Shown in pieces: positions 46,401 through 58,098 of a stretch of DNA of 64,000 nucleotides. The DNA lies in the NCBI GenBank assembly GCA_018398585.1, contig JAGTTD010000007.1:9141320-9205319 (forward strand), written 5' to 3'. Source of the stretch: Simmondsia chinensis. Lineage: Eukaryota; Streptophyta; Magnoliopsida; Caryophyllales; Simmondsiaceae. A program made the translations under genes and the position numbers. The notes below the pieces were generated by a model. That model made no database searches and was not told where the DNA came from. It saw only the letters and a program-made list of their open reading frames with translations. Numbering within the stretch: position 1 is the stretch's first letter; each line of letters begins with the position of its first letter.

Positions 46401-49400
46401 CCTAATCTAACTAGGGAATAAAAATAATCGAACTCTTAAAATATAATCCTAATCTAATTAAAATAAAAGATAATCCTAAATAGTCTTAATCTAATTTAAA
46501 CTCAATAAATTCTAAAGGATAAACTAATATTTAAACAATTTAAAAGTCACAAATATACTTAAACTCCTTCTAATCAAGATATCTTCACGAGTTCCATATT
46601 TTGGCTTATCCTTGTACCGCATCATTCTCCCCCAATTACGAAAAACTCGTCCTCGAGTTTCGTAGAAGGCGAGAATGAAAGAGTGAATCATAGGCTGTGA
46701 TCTTGGCTTGAGGAGAAGCAGCTTTTGGCGATGTCCAATGAAGACTCTTAAATAAAGTTCAGGGCGATTGTCAGAAAAATTATCCGAGATTATGAGCTCA
46801 ACATGTTGGACATTATCTACGTTCGACCTTGAGATTATCGTCTTGTATAGGCTTTCCTTCTTGACCTTCAATGTTGAATTCAATTGCTATCTAGGGGAGA
46901 TCTTCATCCCTTTCTTCTTCTTCAATCTTTAATGCATTTTGCTCTACTACATTACATACCTCATCAATGTCATCCCCATTATCTTCAATATGAACAGTTT
47001 GTTGGACCTTCCCTTCACTATTTATTTCTTCTTCTGCCTTTGCTTCTACAGTACTATCAATAGCAACAAGCTTTGATTAACTTTCTGCCACTTTTTCGTT
47101 GACAGTTTTGTTGTAATCATAGTTAGCATATCTGCTATAAATATTTAAAAGCTCGTTTAGATGTCCTATGATCTTGTGACGCTTCAATTCACAAGCAAGC
47201 TCAATATCAAGTTGACAACAATCACGATAAATGTACATCCCTTATAGTACTTGCTTTGCATAAATTGCATTATCACGATAATAAAATTGTATACGTGCAA
47301 GGTAAGTATCGTCAACCCAAGTAATATTCTCTATAAATCTATAATGGCGAAATAACCAATGTAGATCCCCACAAGTAATAGGCTTGGAAACACTGTGAAT
47401 CCTTACTATTAAAGATCTATCATTCAGAATCACCCCATAGCCAATATCCAGTTACCTCGTGATTTTCCTCTAGCCCTTTTTCAAGTTTTCCTATTAGATA
47501 AACTTCTTATATGAAATAGTTTTCAATGAGAATAACGTATTCCTTCTTTCCTTATTATTACAGTTTTGTTGTGTTTCCCAAGTTGCAAATGAACACGAGG
47601 CTCAAAGCAACGTCCTCTGGGATCCTTGAGCAACAGTGACGGAGACGTGGAAGGGTCCTCGCCGATCAACTAGGGGTCGACTGGCGGCCGTGCTCGCACC
47701 GCTAGAGTTGAAGACAAAACGACCTCGGGGTTAGGATTTTGCTCTGCTTCAAACCAATAATGTGAGAGGAAGGAAGCAACTCGATCGGGTTAGGGAATCT
47801 GTTCGAAGATGAAGGCGGCGACAGGCGGAGGAGGCTAGGTCTTTCTGCGAAGGGGTTGTGGGTGTATGGAGGGAGTAGGCTTTCGAACAAGGCTTTCAAA
47901 CAATGCAGTAATTAGGGTTTCTCTCTCTCTCTCTTTTTTTTTTTTTTTTTTTTTTTGGTTGAACGAAATTGGATCAAATTTTGCTCTTATACCAAAATTG
48001 ATGTAGCACAAATGAGAAAACTAAAAGATTTCAAACTCAACTCTCAAATTTTGGATTTAATTTCATTCAAAGGCATCTCCATAAAGTACATAAGAATTTT
48101 ATTTATAGAGTAGGAACCTTGAACCAGAAAAGATAAAGAAGTATTAATTCTAATCTAATTAAAATAAAAGATAATACTAAATAGTCTTAATCTAATTTAA
48201 ACTCAATAAATTATAAAGGATAAACTAATATTTAAACAATTTAAAAGTTACAAATACACTTAAACTCCTTCTAATCAAGATATCTTCACAAGTTCCATAT
48301 TTTGCCTTATCCTTGTACTACATCACTTTCCCATTCCTTCTGAACTAAAACAGAAAAGGATGTATCACACCAGATGCCAATTCCTTTTTCCGTGTGGTCC
48401 CACCCATGTCCTCAAGAGAGATTCAAGAAATATGCCTTTGAAATAAAAAACAATCAGGAACATAACCCGATGGAGTCCATTTCTGGACGTACAGGGTCAA
48501 AGTAACAAGGAACTTTTGAAGCTTTATCAATAGTGAAAGAACTTTTGAACTTACCCAATACTCCGCATCTTCCACTTAAAGCCAAGCCAACTGTAGTCAA
48601 ATGTATCAGGTAGGGAGGATGCGGGGTTTTTCTAACTTTGTCGCTTTTTTCACTATGGTATCCAGAAGCTAGTCCTTTCTTGGCCTACACTGCTGTTATT
48701 CCAGAAGCATAGTTTCAATACAATTTTTTAGCAAGTGACCGTATGCTTCCCTAACAACGGTGAAGATGGTGGTCTACTCTTTACTCCGCATACAGAATCT
48801 CTCTACTAGAAAAGCAAATTTCCTTCAAGGAGTGCAGATTTAAGTTTCATGATCAAGAAGCATCCAAGCTAATGACTTAATTAGTTGCTAATCACATTGG
48901 TGTTGGCTTCCCATTTGACATCTGTTTTTACTGCTATTCTCACATGGTAGTGGAGCTATATTAAAGGGGCATGCCATGAATGTGGCCGAACTAATTATAG
49001 TGTATATGCTAATTTCACTACGTAAAAACTGCTAGGTAAGCCACACAGTCTTTGTGCTATTTGCTTGAATATCAGACTTCGCATACAAATTAATTTATCT
49101 TAATGAAATTATCCATTAACAGCCACATGTCCCTCTCCCCCGCGCCGCCCCCCCCCCCCCCCCCCTTTTCTTTTTTCTCTTCTTTTCTTTCCCCATGGAA
49201 AGAGAAGGGCTTTAAGTCAAATTTTAGGAAAAACCACAACATCCAAAGGAGATGATGCAAAGATATCCCTCGACAAAAATTTGTTAAATTTGTTTGTGCT
49301 TTGCTATAGCCACTTTCTCAGATAAAACAAATAGCAAAATAAGTGAATTGTATATGTCATGCTCTCTTCACTTTCAATAAGCCTCACGTTTCAGTAAAAA

Positions 49401-51151
49401 CAATCAAGCATGAAAATTTGGCCTTCTTCAGCAATTTCAACAGACTATAGATATGTCATACCATAAAATTTTAACTACTTGTTAGTTACATATAGCCATT
49501 TTCCTGAGCTGTAATCGATACTCAAAGAAAAATGAGGAACATCAATTACTAGAAATCTAGCTTTAATCGAAGCGTATTAGTTCATCAAATAGAAGCGCAC
49601 ATTAGATGATTCAAAAAAATGCTCCAAGTAATCATAATTAGCATTCCATCTCAATTCCAACACACATATAATGCAAAAACAAAACAAAATCGGTTCCACT
49701 AAATATAGTTTCGGTTAAATGCAATGAAATATTAGGAAGAAACCACAAAGTTCAAACGAGATGCACAAGTACGGACTTTGTCTAAAGATTGATTCTATAT
49801 ACCATCCTCAGTTGAATAAAAGGAAGAAAATGACATCAAATTTTGTTTAAAAGCAACATGAGGATCACAATTTTGTTTAGTGCCTCCTCTTCTACAACTG
49901 CCACTAGGCAAAATATACTAATAAATGGCAGCTTGCAAAAGAGAAAGAGGACCCCTGGATACGACTTCTCCAATTCACCTTGCTTACAAAATTACCAATT
50001 TGAATCACGAACTACTTAGTTTCCAAACAGAACTATTAATAAGGTAATTTCAGCTTCCAAGTCTAATAGAACGCACATGTAATAATCCTTCATATTAGTA
50101 TCATTTGTACTACATCACAGATAAATTGCAGCAACTGCAGTAAGCCATCACCTGCATAAGTGATCAACACTGTTCAAATAGATAAATATATACCAGACAG
50201 GCATCTCGCCTAACAATAAACTGCATTTAACTAAAAAATTTTAAGATAGCCCTACATGAAAATTCTCTTTTTTTGACTTGACTGCTTGCTCATATAAGAT
50301 AGCCCTATTAGATGGCTCATCTAGCTCATTGACCTCCCCACATGGCCCCCATAACAATCAAGCGGCTCCCTTTTTGAGCTTCATCAGATTACACATAGTT
50401 AATTTCTTACAGGAAAGATGATCCTTTTAGGAGCTCTTTGGACAAAGGGCTTTGCAAGCTTTACTTATGTAGGCTTAGTTGATAACCTAGTTGATTTGCT
50501 AAGAGACTAGAGGGTTTTATGTTAATGTTAGTTCATAGTTTTTATTGCTTCTTTTTTTATAATTTCGACAACATCTTTCTACCCTCTTTCCCCCTCGATA
50601 ATATTTCTTTTTCTGGTCACCATTTTTCTAGGGTTTCAAGTTGGGACCCAAAGTAAAACGTAAAAGAAAAATATCACTCAAGTCTCCCAAAGCTTCGAGT
50701 GACAAACAAATCCATCGAATAAAAGCGCCTACAACTATGAAAAATGCACAAGTACACGCCATATCCGACTCAACACACGTACAACGAAACGAATTCACAC
50801 AAGAATCAGTTTGTGCAAGATAAAACACCATCAAAGAAGAATTGACAAATATATAAGCTAAAGTTAAACGAAACCAAGAACCCTAACCTTCCAACCGACC
50901 AAAAAAAAAAAAGAGAAAAAGAAAACAAGAACCCTAATTTGGAAAAAGACGCGAACTCTGATAAATTAGGGGAAGCAGTGGAAAGAGTGAACAGAAATGT
51001 AAGAAACGAAGGAAGAGGAGAAGAAGAAATTTACATGAAGTTTGCCACGGAGTTCGCGGTCGGAGCGAAGCTTGACGTAGATACGCTCGTCAAGGCTGAG
51101 TCTGATGAGATCCAGCGGCTCCTTCACCGCGCTCTCTTCTTCTGCCGACAT
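43341..51151 (-). CDS. LSM3: LSM3, U6 snRNA-associated Sm-like protein (three exons)
   Basis: LSm3 is a subunit of two seven-membered LSm rings: LSm2-8 in the nucleus, which binds the 3' end of U6 snRNA in splicing, and LSm1-7 in the cytoplasm, which promotes mRNA decapping and decay. The exons are 51,151-51,035, 44,869-44,774 and 43,421-43,341; with GT/AG splice sites they give 97 codons, matching the family's usual 95-100. Residues 12-50 form the Sm1 motif ([19 protein letters not shown], then [19 protein letters not shown]). Near the end is Sm2 ([15 protein letters not shown]). Start, splice sites and stop agree in frame. Intron 1 is 6,165 bp and intron 2 is 1,352 bp; both contain transposon insertions. 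No damaging change is visible, so it is probably functional. Confidence 0.96.
43745..44080. mobile_element. MITE-like element in LSM3 intron 2
   Basis: The left end aggctctgttgaagaaaatc and the reverse-complemented right end aggcttcatttggttcaaca are related terminal inverted repeats. Inside, ttttccgttgc, ggaaaagtttttcc and ccttggaaaagctttg echo the repeat at 16,355-16,960. It has no ORF longer than 62 codons and probably spreads with a partner transposase. Confidence 0.5.
44774..44869 (-). CDS. LSM3: LSM3 exon 2
   Basis: 32 codons between the acceptor gttttgcag and the donor gtacgc. It encodes [17 protein letters not shown], completing Sm1 with its RNA-binding loop residues, and ends EEIVR. 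Confidence 0.96.
45700..46010 (+). pseudogene. L1-type LINE ORF2 C-terminal fragment in LSM3 intron 1
   Basis: The frame 45,720-45,995 carries [21 protein letters not shown] and then [17 protein letters not shown]. The WxIWxERNxRIF pattern marks the C-terminal region after the zf-RVT domain of plant L1-type LINEs. The rest of the element and a clear tail were not identified. It lies antisense to LSM3 in an intron and is a relic. Confidence 0.65.
46252..46624 (-). repeat. 3' LTR of the intronic LTR element
   Basis: It is 373 bp long and pairs with 48,000-48,324. Confidence 0.87.
46625..47983 (-). pseudogene. Residual gypsy-like interior of the intronic LTR element
   Basis: On the minus strand the leader has a 25-base A run and (GA)n tracts (47,925-47,957). 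Next is a Pro/Ser-rich stretch ([20 protein letters not shown]) near 47,885-47,826. Close to the 3' LTR lies a frame with [15 protein letters not shown] and [12 protein letters not shown]. No RT or integrase was found. The origin by internal deletion is an inference. Confidence 0.5.
47984..47995 (-). other. Primer-binding site of the intronic LTR element
   Basis: TGGTATAAGAGC on the minus strand differs at one base from the initiator tRNA-Met complement. Confidence 0.8.
48000..48324 (-). repeat. 5' LTR of the intronic LTR element
   Basis: It is 325 bp long, colinear with 46,252-46,624 apart from an internal gap. Confidence 0.87.
49148..49165. repeat. 18-base C run in LSM3 intron 1
   Basis: The uninterrupted C run is followed by a T/C-rich stretch. 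Confidence 0.9.
51035..51151 (-). CDS. LSM3: LSM3 exon 1
   Basis: 39 codons from ATG 51,151-51,149 ([15 protein letters not shown]) to GKLH, then donor gtaaat. The short acidic N-terminus and Sm1 start match the family. Confidence 0.96.
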
Positions 51152-51300
51152 TGATCGCCTGCTTTTCCACTGCCCAGAGAGAGAGAGGGGGAGAGAGAGA
51201 GAGAGAGTGTTGAAGGAATGAGCTTTAGCTTTAGCTTGAGCTTGGAGGGTCTCAAGACTCTACACTACACTCTTGAAGTGCGCTTTGGATCAGCTTGTTT
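51152..51300 (-). promoter_or_regulatory. LSM3: LSM3 5' UTR and proximal upstream region
   Basis: Directly upstream of the ATG, a (GA)n block (51,176-51,207; CT-rich on the gene strand) fits a pyrimidine-rich plant 5' leader. I cannot place a TATA box, as expected for many housekeeping genes. The transcription start is not defined. Confidence 0.45.
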
Positions 51301-51697
51301 ATCATGAATAACTAGTTTTTTTCGGGTACGATGCACAGATAGCACGTGCCGTAACATGTGAATATGTGCTTTGAAAAAAAAAGGGTGTATAAGTTGAATA
51401 AAATTCGCACTATATAAGAATAGTTGAATGACCTTTTGATTGAAGTATGACCTTTTGATTTGTTATGATTTGTAATGATAAAAGTATAGCATTTTCATAT
51501 TGTAAGATAGATTTGGTATATAGTGCTTCCATTTAATAATTTTTGAAATTAGAGTATATCAAATAATTCAAATATATTCCGCTAAAATATTATAAAACTA
51601 AACTTTTATTGCTATTTTGTATTCTTTCTTTTTAGTGAAGAACTCATACATTATTTTATGATTGAAGTATGACAAACTACCTATAGAAATATTTCTA
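51300..51697. other. AT-rich upstream flank of LSM3, no gene
   Basis: Only short repeats such as gaccttttgatt are present (near 51,431 and 51,449). Confidence 0.4.
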
Positions 51698-51893
51698 TTT
51701 TACCTTTTTTCTAAAATTTAAAATACCAAACCCCCTAGAATTGCAAGGATGAGAGAATAGGGTGTTTTGGGGATGGGTAACTTCCCTATAAATTTTACCT
51801 TTTTTCTAAAATTTAAAATACCAAATACCCTAGAATTGCAAGGATGAGGCAATGAGGTGTTTTGGGGATGGGTAACTTCTCTATAATATAAAG
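51698..51893. repeat. Tandem duplication, about 98-bp unit
   Basis: Two copies in a row share ttttaccttttttctaaaat, ctagaattgcaaggatgag and gtgttttggggatgggtaac, with few differences, so the duplication is fairly recent. Confidence 0.85.
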
Positions 51894-51929
51894 AAATTTG
51901 GTTCCCTTCTTATAAAAGTCGGTGGAGAT

Positions 51930-53247
51930 TGATGAAATTGTCGTACAAGCGCTATCCCGGTTCTTGAATAACAAGAAAGAGCATGGACCGCGTTATTTTG
52001 AGTTCTCTTCTTGTACGTAATGTCATAATCAAACCCGTTTTAAGGCCAAAAGTGCTGAAATGGAGTAGATAATTTATGTTATAACACATATTTAAGGCTT
52101 TGTTGATCAGTTCTGATTGTGAAGTGACGGTCCATAAGGTATTGTAGCCATTTATCAATAGCAAAAATGACTGCGAGAAGCTCTCTAACATATATGGACA
52201 TTGTTTGATGCTTAGGTGCCAAAATCCAACTTATGTAAGCAATAGGTCGGCCTTCTTGTATTAAAAAGGCATTTGTCTCGATGATGAATTCCTTGAGAAA
52301 GTTCGGCAATGCTAATACTGGAGTTGAGGTCCAGGCTTGTTTAAGTTGGAGAAAAGCATTTTTAGCATCAAAATTCCACTCAAAAGAGTTCTTTTTGAGG
52401 AGCAACGTAAGGGGACCGTGCGATGATGCCGTATCTCTCAATAAAGCAGTGATAATACCCGGACAAACCAAGTAAGCCACGTAGCTGTCGAAGATTGCAC
52501 AGTCAAGGCCACTCAAGTATAACCTTAATTTTTGTGGGGTCAGCTGACACTCTTTGACCCGATATAAAATGTCCAAGGTATTCTATTCATTGAACCGTGA
52601 ACGAGCACTTAGAACGATGTGTCAAAAAACTGTTACCACAGAACTGACGGCATGGTCCAAATGCAATCGAGACGATCGTTCCACGAAGCACTATAAATCA
52701 AGATATCGTAAGGAAAAGAGAGGGGGGGGATTAACTTGCGAAGGTACGGCCTAAAAACCTCATTCATAATGCCTTGAAATGTGAAGGGAGCGTTGGTTAG
52801 CCCATCCTACGAATTTGTCAATACCCCAACCTGAGATCGATTTTCGAGCAAAATATGGATCCATGAAGCTCATCTAACAATTCTTCCACTATTGGATTCG
52901 GGTACTTATCTTTGATTGTCATCTTATTCAGAGCTCTATAATCAACACAAAGTCTCCATATCCCATCTTTCTTATGAACTAATACTATGGGTGAAGCAAA
53001 AGGGGGAAGAACTATTTCAAATAATGCCCACTTGAAGCATTTCACAATTAGTTTCTCCATGACTTGTTTTTTGAACGATGAGTGCCGACAAGGTTGTAAA
53101 TTGACAGGATTACTCCCATCTTTCAGTGGCCTCCTATGATCAAAGTCGAGCCGTAATGGTGGTAGCGTAGGATTTTCATCAAATACATCTGGAAAAATCT
53201 TCAGGACAGAGCGAAGGTCAGGTGGCACTGTAGGAGCAAAATTGGTA
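51930..53247 (-). pseudogene. Ty3/gypsy RT and RNase H fragment
   Basis: The frame 53,228-52,818 reads MPPDLRSVLKIFPDVFDE, then PFASPIVLVHKKDGIWRLC, VDYRALNKMTIKDKYPNP and CSKIDLRLGY, the first half of a gypsy RT. Near 52,715-52,680 the catalytic FDDIL is FPYDIL, with the first Asp replaced. The frame 52,576-52,079 gives the connection and RNase H (FEWNFDAKNAF, YVRELLAVIFAIDKW, RTDQQSLKYVL). It fades by 51,930 in an NAVHALS-like hinge. The upstream part is across the copia insertion at 58,373-58,610. No LTRs were identified. Confidence 0.85.
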
Positions 53248-53252
53248 GCTCT

Positions 53253-53528
53253 TATTATGATTTACTTACTGTTATCGTTCTTTTTTATTTTCTTTTTTTG
53301 GTGTTGGGCCATATGTGTTGGTTTTGGGCCTCATTATTTGGTTTTAGCCCATTTTCTTTTGCCTTGCTTTTGTTGTATTTTCAATTAAGCTTTTGTTGTA
53401 TTTTTCATACATAAAAAAAAAATAAAAAATCATAGGAGAGAGAAACTCTCGTTCCCCATCTCCTTCTCATCTTCACCAAATGTTAGGGTTTGGCTACAAT
53501 TGTTTCACCAAATTGTTTGATCATGTTA
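53253..53528 (+). repeat. 5' LTR of the 5.1-kb copia element
   Basis: It shares ttgggccatatg, tttagcccattttcttttgc and ggagagagaaactctcgttc with 58,099-58,367. It contains a long A run near 53,412. Confidence 0.92.
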
Positions 53529-53540
53529 TGGTATCAGAGT
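53529..53540 (+). other. Primer-binding site of the 5.1-kb copia element
   Basis: TGGTATCAGAGT has eleven of twelve bases as in the initiator tRNA-Met complement. Confidence 0.9.
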
Positions 53541-53658
53541 AGCTTCCATTGCTGCATTTTTTACTCGATTTTCGATTGATCATTTTCATCGCTTGTGTTG
53601 TTCTCTTCGAAGCTAGGGTTTACTTGCTGCTTGCTTCGATTCTTTGTCTCCTTCAACA

Positions 53659-54723
53659 ATGGTAGAGAATCAGGACATTTTTCATGGTAAAGGTGGTGAA
53701 TCGCATGTTTCCCTTGCTCATGTGCCAAATTCTTGTTCCGTTGTTGTCAATCAAGTGTCTGATCCTATGTCGCCATACTTCCTAACTGATAGCGACACTC
53801 CAAGCAGTGTTCTTGTGTCTCAAGTTCTTACTGGCAGCAAAAACCATAGTGTGTGGTGTCAATCCATGGTTGTTGCCCTAGAAGCAAAGAACAAGATTGA
53901 ATTTGTCCTTGGTGAGTTACCTACACCGAAGAGGTCCGATCCTAGTTATTGAAAGTGGAAAAGTTGTGATAGTATGTTGATTTCCTGGATTTTGAACTCT
54001 GTTTCCCAAGAAATTGGATCCGGTGTCATTTACTATGGCTCAGCACAAGAAATGTGCATTGATATCAACCGAAGATACTCACAAAAGAACGGATCCAAAA
54101 TCTTTCAATTAAAAAAAGACATTTCTTCACTCAAGCCGGGAAGCTTATCGGTAACTTCTTACTACGCAAAGTTGAAGACCCTTTGGGATGAATTTGTAGG
54201 CTTTATTTCATTACCTTCTTGTTCATGTGGTGCCATGAGAGAATGTGAATGAGGTGTTCTGAAGGCTATGGCTGAAATCAGGAACCAAGACTATTTTATG
54301 ACCTTCCTAATGGGTTTGGACGATTGCTATACCAATGTTCGAGACCAGATTATGATTACAGTGCCTCGACATTAATGATGCCTTTGCAAAGGTGATACAG
54401 CAAGAAACGCGGAGAGAAATTACAGAATTAATGCCTTCTCCTAGTTCTATTCAAAATCGACCCATGGCAATGGTTGTCCAAAGTCAAGAAGGCAAAATAA
54501 TAGGAAAATATCATAAACGAGAGCATCCCTTGTGTTCCCATTGTGGACAACTAGGGCATGTGATTGACAAGTGTTTCAAGTTACATGGTTATCCTCCGGG
54601 CTATAAAGGAAAGGGATTAGTACAACCGAATCAACATTCAGGACATGTGATTCAGGTCACAGCTAATACCAATGTTGTTAAGGGAAATTCGCTGTCTGAT
54701 GAAGCTCAATTTAGCGCATCTTA
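53659..54723 (+). pseudogene. Gag of the 5.1-kb copia element
   Basis: It starts MVENQDIFHGKGG at 53,659. Blocks follow: SQVLTGSKNHSVWCQSM (gag N-terminal region), ISWILNSVSQEIGSGVIY, LKKDISSLKPGSLSVTSYY and LKTLWDEF. The zinc knuckle is LCSHCGQLGHVIDKCFKLHG (CX2CX4HX4C) near 54,530-54,590. Stops at 53,950 and 54,250 and a frame change near 54,370 interrupt it. The order matches plant copia gag. Confidence 0.88.
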
Positions 54724-54832
54724 ATGCCAACAGTTTCTTACTTATCTGAGTTCCCAACTTGCATCTTTAGCAAGTCTTGGAATTCCCACCTCAATTGATG
54801 CTTCACTGCCTATTCATGCTGCTAGCCTTAGT

Positions 54833-56312
54833 TTGTCTGCTATAACTCTAACAGCATATCAATCTTATCTCACTTGTTGTGCGGTTTTGTCCACGAGTGA
54901 TTCTTCCTTGGTCTCTAGCTCTTGGATAATTGATTCTGGAGCAACTTCACATATATGTGGTAACTCTAAACTATTCACTTCCTTATATCCATGTGATAAA
55001 TCTACAAGCGTGTTAGTCACACACAAGGGGGCTGTGTTTATTACTTCTTAATTGGTGCTTGATGATGTTCTATATGTGCCCATGTTTCATTTCAACTTAA
55101 TCTTAGTTAGAATCAATTGCACGTGTGTTTTCTCACACAATACTTGCTGTATCCAGGACCTCAAACGTTCGACCACGATTGGGACAGTTGGTAAGGTCGG
55201 CAACCTCTATTTTTTTAGGGAAGGCATGCAATCAGCAGCAAACAGCCTTGTCAGTATGTTTCCAACCTTGAATAATTATAGTTTACGGCATTATTGACTT
55301 GGACACCCATCTAGGTCTCCTTTGCAACAACTTTCCTTAGATTTTTCTCACGACGACTTCAATAAACCTTCCTTAATATGTCCCTTAGCTAAGCAACGAA
55401 GATTACCTTTTCCTATTAGTAATACGTCATCCCCCACCCCATTTGACATGATTCATTGTGACATTTAGGGATGATTCCCTATACCATCAATAAATAAAGA
55501 ACGATTTTTTTCTTACTATTGTCGATGATTGTACTCGACTCTCTCGGGTGTTTATGATGAAATTCAAATCTAAAGGTCTGCACATAATACCTGATTTTCG
55601 TACTCACATTTAAACACAATTTCATTATAGCACTAAAACCATTCGTAGTGATAATGGGGTTGAATTCATTCTTCATGATTTCTTTCGCGCCAAAGTAATC
55701 ATACATCAATTAAGTTGTGTTGACACCCCTAAACAAAATGCCGTTGTTGAATGAAAACACCAACATATTCTTAACGTTGCTCGAGCGTTAAGGTTCCAAT
55801 CAAATGTCCCCCCTTATCTTTGGAATGAATGCGTGTTAACTGCCATCTATCTCATTAATCGCCTACCTTCCCCTTTTCTCCAAATCAAGTGTCCTTATGA
55901 AATGTTGTTTGATTGTAAACCCTCATACATGCATCTCCATGCTTTTGGTTGCCTTTGTTTTTTGTCAACAATACATGCTCATCGTGACAAGTTCTCTCCC
56001 CGTGCTCATCTTGCTATATTTGTGGGCTAACTCTATGGCATGAAAGGTCATAAATTGTTTGACCTACATACTAAAGAAACTTTCATTTCTCAAAATGTGG
56101 CTTTTCATGAACATGTTTTTCCATTTCACAACCATCCCAAGTATGATGATCCTTTTAGCTCTATTTGTTTACCTTCACCCAACAACAACTCCAAATCTGT
56201 AGCGCATGATCCTCCTTTTGCAGCACCTCATACCCCCTCTGCAGAATCTAACTCAAAATTTTCCCTTCCTGTTTTGCAAAAACTCAATCACCTCCTCCAT
56301 TCCACTATATAG
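54833..56312 (+). pseudogene. Protease and integrase of the 5.1-kb copia element
   Basis: The protease has SSWIIDSGATSHICGN near 54,918-54,965 with the catalytic DSG intact. A GAG-pre-integrase region follows (LGHPS near 55,300). In the integrase core, MIHCDI carries the first Asp (about 55,450), and TIRSDNGVEF the second (about 55,645). TPKQNAVVE then a stop marks the catalytic Glu (about 55,730). Its end has [24 protein letters not shown] and [10 protein letters not shown]. At least eight stops are visible between 55,290 and 56,040. Confidence 0.88.
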
Positions 56313-56365
56313 ACCATACCACTGCAACCCCTTCCCCTACAGATCATACCAACCCTTCCTTTCCC

Positions 56366-58085
56366 TTGCTGCGTCGTAGTAAACATGTCTCTAAACCACC
56401 ATCTTACCTTCAAAACTATCATTTTCATCTTGCCATAAACTCCATCTGCTCTTCTTCTTGTCCTACCCAACATCCTCTTTTGGATGTTCTTTCCTATGAT
56501 CATTTATCTTCTAGCTCTTGTCACATGGCGCTTGCTATTTCCACCACACATGAGCCTGAGATTTATCACAAGGTAGTTCAGCTTGCCCATTGGCGTGACG
56601 CCATGACTGCTAAATTAAAGGCTCTCCAATCCAACCACACTTGGTCCATCGTTCCTTTACCTCCCAATAAAAAGTCAGTAGGATGCAAGTGGGTTTACAA
56701 AGTTAAGCTTCGTTCTGATGGTTCTATTGAGCGTTAGAAGGCCCGGGTGGTTGCCAAGGGGTTCACACAATAGGAAGGTGTTGACTTTATTAAGACTTTC
56801 TCTCCTGTGGTCAAAATGACCACGGTACAAACTCTTCTTGCTCTTGCCACCGTAAATAAGTGGCATTTACTTCAGTTGGATGTTGATAAAGCCTTTCTAC
56901 ACTGTGATTTGCATGAGGAGGTATATATGTCTCTCCCACCTAGTTTTCATGTTCAGGGGGTGTAGGGTCCTCTAGTTTGTTGGCTTCATAAGAGCCTTTA
57001 TGGTCTTCGTCAGGCCAATCGTCAGTGGTTTGCCAAGTTATCAGGTGCTCTTGTTCAACTTGGTTTTTCTCAGTATTGTCATGACTACAATCTTTTTACG
57101 CATTCATGTGGCTCCTCCTTTATTGCTATACTTGTATATGTTGATGACATTATTATTGCTAGTAATAATTTAGCTGCAGCCACTGAGCTGAAGAATATGC
57201 TCCATCCGTGTTTTTGTCTCAAAGACCTCGGTAACTTGAGGTACTTTCTTGGGCTTGAGGTTGCTCGAACTTCATCTAGTATTTCTATTTATCAACGTCA
57301 CTATGCACTGACCATCTTGGAGCAATTTGGTCATTTGGGTTGTAAGCGCCTCTCTTGTCCTATGGATCCCACTATCAAACTTAGTAAAGATGATGTCTCA
57401 CTGCTGTCTGATCCTATGATATATAGACAGCTTATTGGGAAATTATTATACTTAACGCTCACTCGTCTAGATATTATTTTTACTGTGCACAAGTTGAGCC
57501 AGTATCTATAGACTCCACGTCAGCCTCATCTTCTTGAGGCCTATCGAGTTCTTTGATATATTAAAGGATCCCCGGGTTAAGGGCTTTATTATTCGACTGA
57601 CTCCATTCTCCATCTCAAGGCTTTTGCTGACACAAACTGGGTCGCATGTCTTGACTCACATCGTTCTGTAACATGTTTTGTGGTATTTTTTGGAGCTTCT
57701 CCGATATTGTGGCGTTCTAAAAAAACAACAGATTGTTTCCTGGTCTCCTACTAAGGCTAAGTAACATAGCATGGCTTCTGCCACTTGTGAGCTCTTATGG
57801 CTCATTGGTTTGCTCACTGATTTTCGAGTTATTTCTCATCCTCTGCTTTTGTTATGTGACAACTAGGCTACCACGCATATTGCTTATAATGCTGCGTTTC
57901 ATGAGCGCACGAAACACGTCGAAATTGATTGTCATCTTGTTCTTGATAAGGTTTAGGAAGGCATTATAAAAGTTCTTCATATTCAAAATCATTTTCAGCT
58001 CACAGATCTCCTCACCAAACTATTACCCTCTCGTTAGTTTTCTATGATTTTGGGCAAGTTGGGATTTCGCAATATGTACCTCCCA
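56366..58085 (+). pseudogene. Reverse transcriptase and RNase H of the 5.1-kb copia element
   Basis: The RT opens WRDAMTAKLKALQSNHTWS, then [32 protein letters not shown] and [22 protein letters not shown] and the catalytic YVDD (57,137-57,148) follow, then DLGNLRYFLGLEVART. RNase H begins near 57,600 (LKAFADTNWVACLDS) and includes a KSKKTT-like part at 57,720. The end, near 58,005, has LTDLLTKLLPS, close to the usual DxLTKxLP. Stops interrupt it (for example at 56,736, 56,772 and 57,509). Confidence 0.9.
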
Positions 58086-58098
58086 ACTTAAGGGGGCG

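Larger units (their letters stand above)
46252..48324 (-). mobile_element. 2.1-kb non-autonomous LTR element in LSM3 intron 1
   Basis: The LTRs are 46,252-46,624 (3') and 48,000-48,324 (5'), with plus-strand ends tgatgtagc and catca. The second copy lacks about 50 bp. The flanks are ctttg (46,247-46,251) and ctttc (48,325-48,329). The minus-strand primer site TGGTATAAGAGC is at 47,984-47,995, and a polypurine tract with ttgggggagaa lies at 46,625-46,635. The interior (1.4 kb) ends with an [18 protein letters not shown] stretch, the usual tail of gypsy polyproteins, so it is probably a deleted gypsy derivative. It lies in the same orientation as the gene. Confidence 0.85.
44870..51034 (-). other. 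LSM3: LSM3 intron 1 (6.2 kb)
   Basis: It runs from the donor gtaaat after exon 1 to the acceptor gttttgcag before exon 2. It contains a LINE fragment (45,700-46,010), an LTR element (46,252-48,324) and a C run (49,148-49,165). The stretch 48,325-51,030 shows no other gene. Confidence 0.9.

Noticed and set aside
50641..50823. Short plus-strand ORF with basic residues
   Set aside because: It lies in LSM3 intron 1 near exon 1, has no domain, and overlaps an opposite frame of similar length.
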